From Lachnospiraceae bacterium UBA3643 (GTDB taxonomy: Bacteria > Bacillota > Clostridia > Lachnospirales > Lachnospiraceae): a stretch of DNA of 11,402 bases. The translations under genes and the position numbers were made by a program. The stretch covers positions 1-11,402 of the forward strand of contig DFKO01000085.1 of NCBI GenBank assembly GCA_002373855.1, read 5' to 3'. The notes beneath the pieces were generated by a model, which was not told the DNA's origin, did no database searches, and saw only the letters and a program-made list of their open reading frames with translations. Below, piece after piece: positions 7,006-11,402 of the stretch (position 1 is the first letter of the stretch; every line of letters starts with the position of its first letter).

Positions 7006-8229
7006 TCAAATGAAAAATTCTTCTATATCATTTCTGACGGCTTTTAAGCTGCCCTGTATCATCATTCTGCTTCCGCCGCCTCTGCCGTTAAGAGCTCCGT
7101 TCATTATCTTTGCAAATCCGGGCAGGTCTGTATATTCACCCTTATACAGTATGCCCTTATCTTCCTTTGCTCCGATTATATACTTATATCCGCTCTCATC
7201 ATCACCGATAAATCCCATTATTGCGGCATCCGTCATCTTCAGGCCTTCGTTTATCAGATTACGCATCATGACATCATCAAAGTTTGCCGAAAAGACGGGG
7301 ACCGGTCTGTCGTCGTTTTTATTTTCAAGTTTTTTCTTAAGATCATCAAGAACTATGGATGTAAGTTCTTTCTTTAACCTGACATTATCCTCCGACAGTG
7401 CCCTGTTTTTATTTATGATCTGCTCTACGCCCTTTGCTCCCTCAAGGCGTTTTGTGGAGAGCCATGCCATATACTGCCTGTTGGCTTCGTCGAGATATAC
7501 ATAATCTCTGTATGCCCTCTCTCCCGCCAGGATCGTTATCCTCACGCCGCCCCTGTGAGGCATGGCATCGATGATCCTGATTATACCGATCTCCCCCGTA
7601 CTTCTCACATGGGGTGCACAGCATGCACATTTATCATATTCCTCTATCGTCACTATCCTGACATTCTCTGTGATGTCCAGCTTGCTCCGATAGTCAATGC
7701 CCTTTAATTCATCGCCTGATAAAAATACTGCAGTGATGGGTACATTCTCATATATGACTTTATTGGCCTTTTCCTCTGCCTCCTTTAGCATTTCCTTTGA
7801 GACAGGTCCGTTTATATCGAGGATTGTTTCATCGTCCGAAAGATGAAATCCCACATTGTCATATCCGGTCATATTGTGGATGATACCGCACAGCAGATGC
7901 TCGGCGCTGTGATTCTGCATTCTGTCATAACGCTTTGCAAAATCTATGGCGCAGTCATATTCTGTCCCTGTATCAAGAGGCCTGTCAGAGATATGGAGTA
8001 TATGACCGTCCTTTTCCTGTACATCCGTGATGACTGCATCTCCGATACGTCCGGTGTCGCTCTTTTGACCTCCGCCTTCCGGGAAAAAAGCCGTCATATC
8101 GAGTTCTATCCCAAAAGCCTTATCCCCGGCAGGGCTGCATCCGATCACTCCGGCTCTGAATTCTTTTATATATGCATCATCGTCATACAGACGTTTTGTA
8201 ACCGATCCTGTATTTCTTCTGTCTTCCAT
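7006..8229 (-). CDS. Long AlaX-type alanyl-tRNA editing protein with DHHA1 domain
   Basis: This 407-residue protein resembles the editing and C-terminal parts of alanyl-tRNA synthetase without the catalytic aminoacylation domain. An N-terminal beta-barrel region has FFPEGGGQKSDTGRIGD (48-64). The editing domain has the zinc-binding set H107-x3-H111 and C203-x3-H207 intact. A coiled-coil stretch follows (about 248-305), and a DHHA1 domain ends the protein with the Gly-rich GRGGGSRMMIQGS (382-394). AlaX proteins hydrolyse mischarged Ser-tRNA(Ala) or Gly-tRNA(Ala) in trans. With all metal ligands present, activity is likely. The ATG at 8227-8229 lies 11 nt after AAAGGA, a slightly long spacing. 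It is the first gene of its cluster, preceded by a TATAAT box, an inverted repeat and the terminator of the small upstream gene. Confidence 0.92.
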   Translation of the reverse strand: MEDRRNTGSVTKRLYDDDAYIKEFRAGVIGCSPAGDKAFGIELDMTAFFPEGGGQKSDTGRIGDAVITDVQEKDGHILHISDRPLDTGTEYDCAIDFAKRYDRMQNHSAEHLLCGIIHNMTGYDNVGFHLSDDETILDINGPVSKEMLKEAEEKANKVIYENVPITAVFLSGDELKGIDYRSKLDITENVRIVTIEEYDKCACCAPHVRSTGEIGIIRIIDAMPHRGGVRITILAGERAYRDYVYLDEANRQYMAWLSTKRLEGAKGVEQIINKNRALSEDNVRLKKELTSIVLDDLKKKLENKNDDRPVPVFSANFDDVMMRNLINEGLKMTDAAIMGFIGDDESGYKYIIGAKEDKGILYKGEYTDLPGFAKIMNGALNGRGGGSRMMIQGSLKAVRNDIEEFFI

Positions 8230-8248
8230 TAATGTTTAGGTCCTTTTC

Positions 8249-8278
8249 AAAGTGTCATATAAATCCCTTTGACACTTT
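8249..8278 (-). promoter_or_regulatory. Perfect 9-bp inverted repeat in the AlaX gene leader
   Basis: On the minus strand the arms AAAGTGTCA and TGACACTTT are separated by 12 nt, with arm centres 21 bp apart, two helical turns. It starts about 5 bp downstream of the TATAAT box and ends 19 bp before the start codon, so it covers the expected transcription start. It could be a repressor operator or a 5' leader hairpin near the ribosome site. No T run follows on the minus strand, so it is not a terminator there. Confidence 0.55.
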
Positions 8279-8282
8279 TTAT

Positions 8283-8311
8283 ATTATACACTCTATCCAT
8301 AAAAAGCAAAA
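8283..8311 (-). promoter_or_regulatory. Probable sigma-A promoter of the AlaX-WYL-deaminase cluster
   Basis: A perfect TATAAT lies at 8283-8288 on the minus strand, about 54 bp before the start codon. The -35 region is poor: TTTTGC at 17 bp, or TTGCTT at 15 bp. Both fall in the T-rich tail of the preceding terminator. The weak -35 suggests low activity or dependence on an activator. Assigned from position and the -10 match. Confidence 0.45.
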
Positions 8312-8339
8312 GACCGCAAAGACTGTTGTCCTTACGGTC
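8301..8339 (-). terminator. Intrinsic terminator of the 52-aa gene
   Basis: On the minus strand GACCGTAAGGAC pairs with GTCTTTGCGGTC over 12 bp with two G-U pairs. The loop is AACA and the tail is TTTTGCTTTTT. It lies 24 bp after the small gene's stop codon and just before the next promoter, which defines the end of a short transcript. Confidence 0.85.
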
Positions 8340-8363
8340 AATGAAAAGGAGATTTCCCCCGAT

Positions 8364-8522
8364 TTATAACTGTTTCTTTGGTTCTAATTTAAAAGGTCTC
8401 TTAAGCCTTTCAAGCATCATTCTGTATTCCTTTACTGTCTCGTTTGATACTTCTTTCTTAAATATGCTTTTGTTTCCCAGAATCTCATATCCGTATTCTG
8501 CTAAAACTTTTTCAAGTGTCAT
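8364..8522 (-). CDS. Small hypothetical protein, 52 aa
   Basis: This short reading frame starts MTLEKVLAEYGYEILGNKSI and ends KLEPKKQL with a TAA stop. I do not recognise its family. It is rich in Lys, Arg and Glu with no Asp, has net positive charge and no membrane segment or signal peptide, and its middle and end (about 24-42) look helical. Support for a real gene comes from the ribosome-binding sequence GAGGGTGAT 4 nt before the ATG, a strong terminator 24 bp after the stop, and a terminator closing off guaB upstream, so it sits alone in its own unit. A small regulatory or nucleic-acid-binding protein would fit the charge, but that is only a guess. Confidence 0.7.
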   Translation of the reverse strand: MTLEKVLAEYGYEILGNKSIFKKEVSNETVKEYRMMLERLKRPFKLEPKKQL

Positions 8523-8764
8523 TTATATCACCCTCTTATTCCATATATCTTTTATCATTTATACACAATTTACTCGCACTTGTATTGTACAACTTTACTA
8601 TGACAGATTCTACTCTTTTTCTCTTAACAATTCCTTAACGGATCGTCTGTTGTGAACAATATCTCAAAACTCATATATTTTATTGTTAATTATGCCTTAA
8701 ATATATCATACGGTTTACATAATATTATAAATAATGTCAGTTTTGATTTTAAGTCATGTTCACA
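8523..8764 (-). other. AT-rich spacer and probable leader of the 52-aa gene
   Basis: About 240 bp between the guaB terminator and the small gene hold no convincing gene on either strand. The small gene's promoter must lie here, but no clean -35/-10 pair was found. TACAAT and TATAAA boxes near the 3' end lack -35 partners. Two structures are visible: a TTGTA/TACAA inverted repeat at 8580-8592, and two TTAAC half-sites 11 bp apart at 8624-8640 (plus-strand reading). Confidence 0.5.
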
Positions 8765-8803
8765 ATCAAAAACCCCCTCCAAAAAGGTGAAGGGGGTTTT
8801 GAT
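8765..8803 (-). terminator. Intrinsic terminator of the guaB operon
   Basis: On the minus strand ATCAAAACCCCCTTCACC pairs with GGAGGGGGTTTTTGAT around a TTTTT loop, forming a long stem with small bulges and a T run in its 3' arm. It begins 21 bp after the guaB stop codon. Confidence 0.88.
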
Positions 8804-8824
8804 AAAAAAATTCGATTAATTTGC

Positions 8825-10288
<1,464 letters not shown>

Positions 10289-10312
10289 TCACCTCCGCAA
10301 AATATATATTAA

Positions 10313-10831
10313 TTAATCTGTAAAAACTTTTCTCGGCCCGTTGTTTTGTACCATTTTAACAAACTCTTCGGGTAAATCAAGTATAACTTTCGTATTGCCG
10401 GTGTATATCAGGGCATACGGCTTATGGAGATCCGAGTCCATTCCGCTCGAGTAATCCTTAACCTCCATCTTTTTGTTTTTATATTCATCGAGTCTGTGTG
10501 AACCAAGGGGTGCGATAATGTCTATCCTGTCAAGCTCATACGAAGCAAGGCTCTTTCTGCTTGATTTTGAGTAAATGACATCTACCGAAATCGTCTTGTC
10601 ACAGTAGAGGTATTCATACTCCACCTCTGTCCTCGGGAATACATAAAACCATGAGAAAGCAATCATACCGATGGTCAGGACAAACAGGACTATCTTGATA
10701 ACCGGTGTGGTACCAAACATCCAAGAAAGCATACACAGTACCAGGACTACCCACACGCATATTCCTTTCACCAAAAAATCTTTTTTGGTCGCACCTCTCT
10801 TTACGAGGTACTCCATATATCCGTCCATCAT
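10313..10831 (-). CDS. Two-TM membrane protein, DUF6106-like
   Basis: This 172-residue protein has two adjacent membrane segments (about 22-40 and 45-66) followed by a soluble beta-rich domain (about 68-172). That domain begins RTEVEYEYLYCDKTISVDVIYSKSSRK and includes KPYALIYTGNTKVILDLPEEF. The layout and the EYEY...KTISVD stretch resemble the DUF6106 family of Firmicutes, from memory rather than a search. Function is unknown. Position between a beta-CASP RNase-like gene and guaB, with gaps of 19 and 27 bp, indicates co-transcription but suggests no pathway. The ATG at 10829-10831 has AAAGGA 11 nt upstream. The next codon is also ATG, with a longer spacing. Confidence 0.82.
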   Translation of the reverse strand: MMDGYMEYLVKRGATKKDFLVKGICVWVVLVLCMLSWMFGTTPVIKIVLFVLTIGMIAFSWFYVFPRTEVEYEYLYCDKTISVDVIYSKSSRKSLASYELDRIDIIAPLGSHRLDEYKNKKMEVKDYSSGMDSDLHKPYALIYTGNTKVILDLPEEFVKMVQNNGPRKVFTD

Positions 10832-10850
10832 TTATTTGTGATTCCTTTCA

Positions 10851-11402
10851 TTATATCTCTCTGTCCCACTTATCACACAGCGAGTTGACCTGATCCGCAA
10901 ACTTCGCGATATCCTTGTTTGCACAGCCCTCGTTCTTGTGGATAACGGATATGAGTCTCTGACCTGCTGCCAGAAGTCTTGCAAATACATCGGATACACG
11001 GCCCGGCTTTTTCTTCTGAATGTATACGGGCTTTGCCATGTATATAGGCTCGTTCTTGATAAGATCATAGCTCGAACCGCTGTATGGAGCGTATGTATCA
11101 TATCCGTACTCGGCTCTCAGTGTCTCCGCAAAAAGCTTTGCAACAGTATCCTCACCGTGTACGATAAAGACTTTGTTAATGTCCTTTCCGACATTTGTGA
11201 TCCACTCGATGAGTCCGGCCTTGTCAGCATGGCCACTCATTCCGGGGAGCGTCATTATCTTTGCCCTGACATCAATCGTCTCGCCAAAGAGCTTTACTTC
11301 CTTGGTACCGTCTATGATAAATCGACCCAGGGTACCGTTAGCCTGATATCCGACAAAGAGGATCACACATTCCTGTCTCCAGAGATTGTGCTTTAAGTGA
11401 TG
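10851..11402 (-). CDS. Beta-CASP metallo-beta-lactamase RNase-like protein, C-terminal part
   Basis: The gene runs off the right edge. The visible 183 residues begin HHLKHNLWRQECVILFVGYQ, continue NGTLGR and reach the LPGMSGHADKAGLIEWI stretch (His-Asp metal ligands) and then KVFIVHGED with the last metal-binding His. This is the C-terminal end of the beta-CASP/MBL fold shared by bacterial YSH1-like RNA-processing nucleases. The usual length is about 530 residues, so roughly two thirds lie outside the window. After the nuclease fold comes a helical C-terminal extension of about 70 residues (KPGRVSDVFARLLAAGQRL to CDKWDREI). The enzyme probably processes or degrades RNA in the cytosol. The specific substrate cannot be told. 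The TAA stop lies 19 bp before the next gene. An internal GTG at 11364-11366 is not a start, because homologous sequence continues upstream. Confidence 0.9.
   Translation of the reverse strand, partial: HHLKHNLWRQECVILFVGYQANGTLGRFIIDGTKEVKLFGETIDVRAKIMTLPGMSGHADKAGLIEWITNVGKDINKVFIVHGEDTVAKLFAETLRAEYGYDTYAPYSGSSYDLIKNEPIYMAKPVYIQKKKPGRVSDVFARLLAAGQRLISVIHKNEGCANKDIAKFADQVNSLCDKWDREI

Noticed and set aside
8269..8297. TTGACA on the plus strand as a plus-strand promoter
   Set aside because: The TTGACA is part of the inverted repeat, no acceptable -10 lies at 16-18 bp, and no plus-strand gene follows.
8269..8655. Plus-strand 128-aa reading frame across the guaB-AlaX intergenic region
   Set aside because: It runs antisense through the 52-aa gene, its terminator and AT-rich spacer, has no ribosome site, and its composition (Ser/Leu/Phe/Ile-rich) is typical of a chance frame.

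Overview
The window looks like chromosomal DNA of a low-to-moderate GC anaerobic Clostridia member, most likely Lachnospiraceae. This is inferred from the gene set and protein style, not from a marker gene. All eleven protein-coding genes I support lie on the minus strand. The only plus-strand gene is a non-coding RNA cut by the left edge. There are no insertion sequences, CRISPR arrays, tRNAs or prophage genes, so this is ordinary chromosomal backbone.

Right block (11402 to about 8765): the C-terminal part of a beta-CASP metallo-beta-lactamase ribonuclease-like protein, a two-TM DUF6106-like membrane protein, and guaB (IMP dehydrogenase). They are closely spaced (19 and 27 bp gaps) and end at a strong intrinsic terminator.

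Middle block (8765 to 5525): an AT-rich spacer of about 240 bp precedes a 52-aa orphan gene with its own Shine-Dalgarno sequence and intrinsic terminator. Next come a TATAAT box, a perfect 9-bp inverted repeat in the leader, and a long AlaX-type alanyl-tRNA editing protein. A WYL-domain transcription regulator and a guanine/nucleoside deaminase follow, with gaps of 26 bp and about 9 bp.

Left block (5464 to 174): a six-gene MoxR/Bat-type operon encoding a MoxR AAA+ ATPase, a DUF58 protein, a 161-aa membrane-anchored protein, two membrane VWA proteins (BatA/BatB-like) and a membrane TPR protein with a long acidic tail. The junctions overlap or nearly abut, including two ATGA stop/start overlaps, so translational coupling is likely. 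By analogy with known MoxR-VWA systems, the ATPase probably acts on or through the VWA proteins to mature or remodel envelope or metal-containing targets. The actual substrate cannot be read from sequence.

The operon ends at an intrinsic terminator facing the 3' end of the plus-strand RNA, which has its own GNRA-looped terminator. That RNA may be 6S RNA. The least explained elements are the 52-aa gene, the inverted repeat before the AlaX gene, the Trp/Asp-rich tail of the TPR protein, and the altered metal-site residues in the VWA pair.
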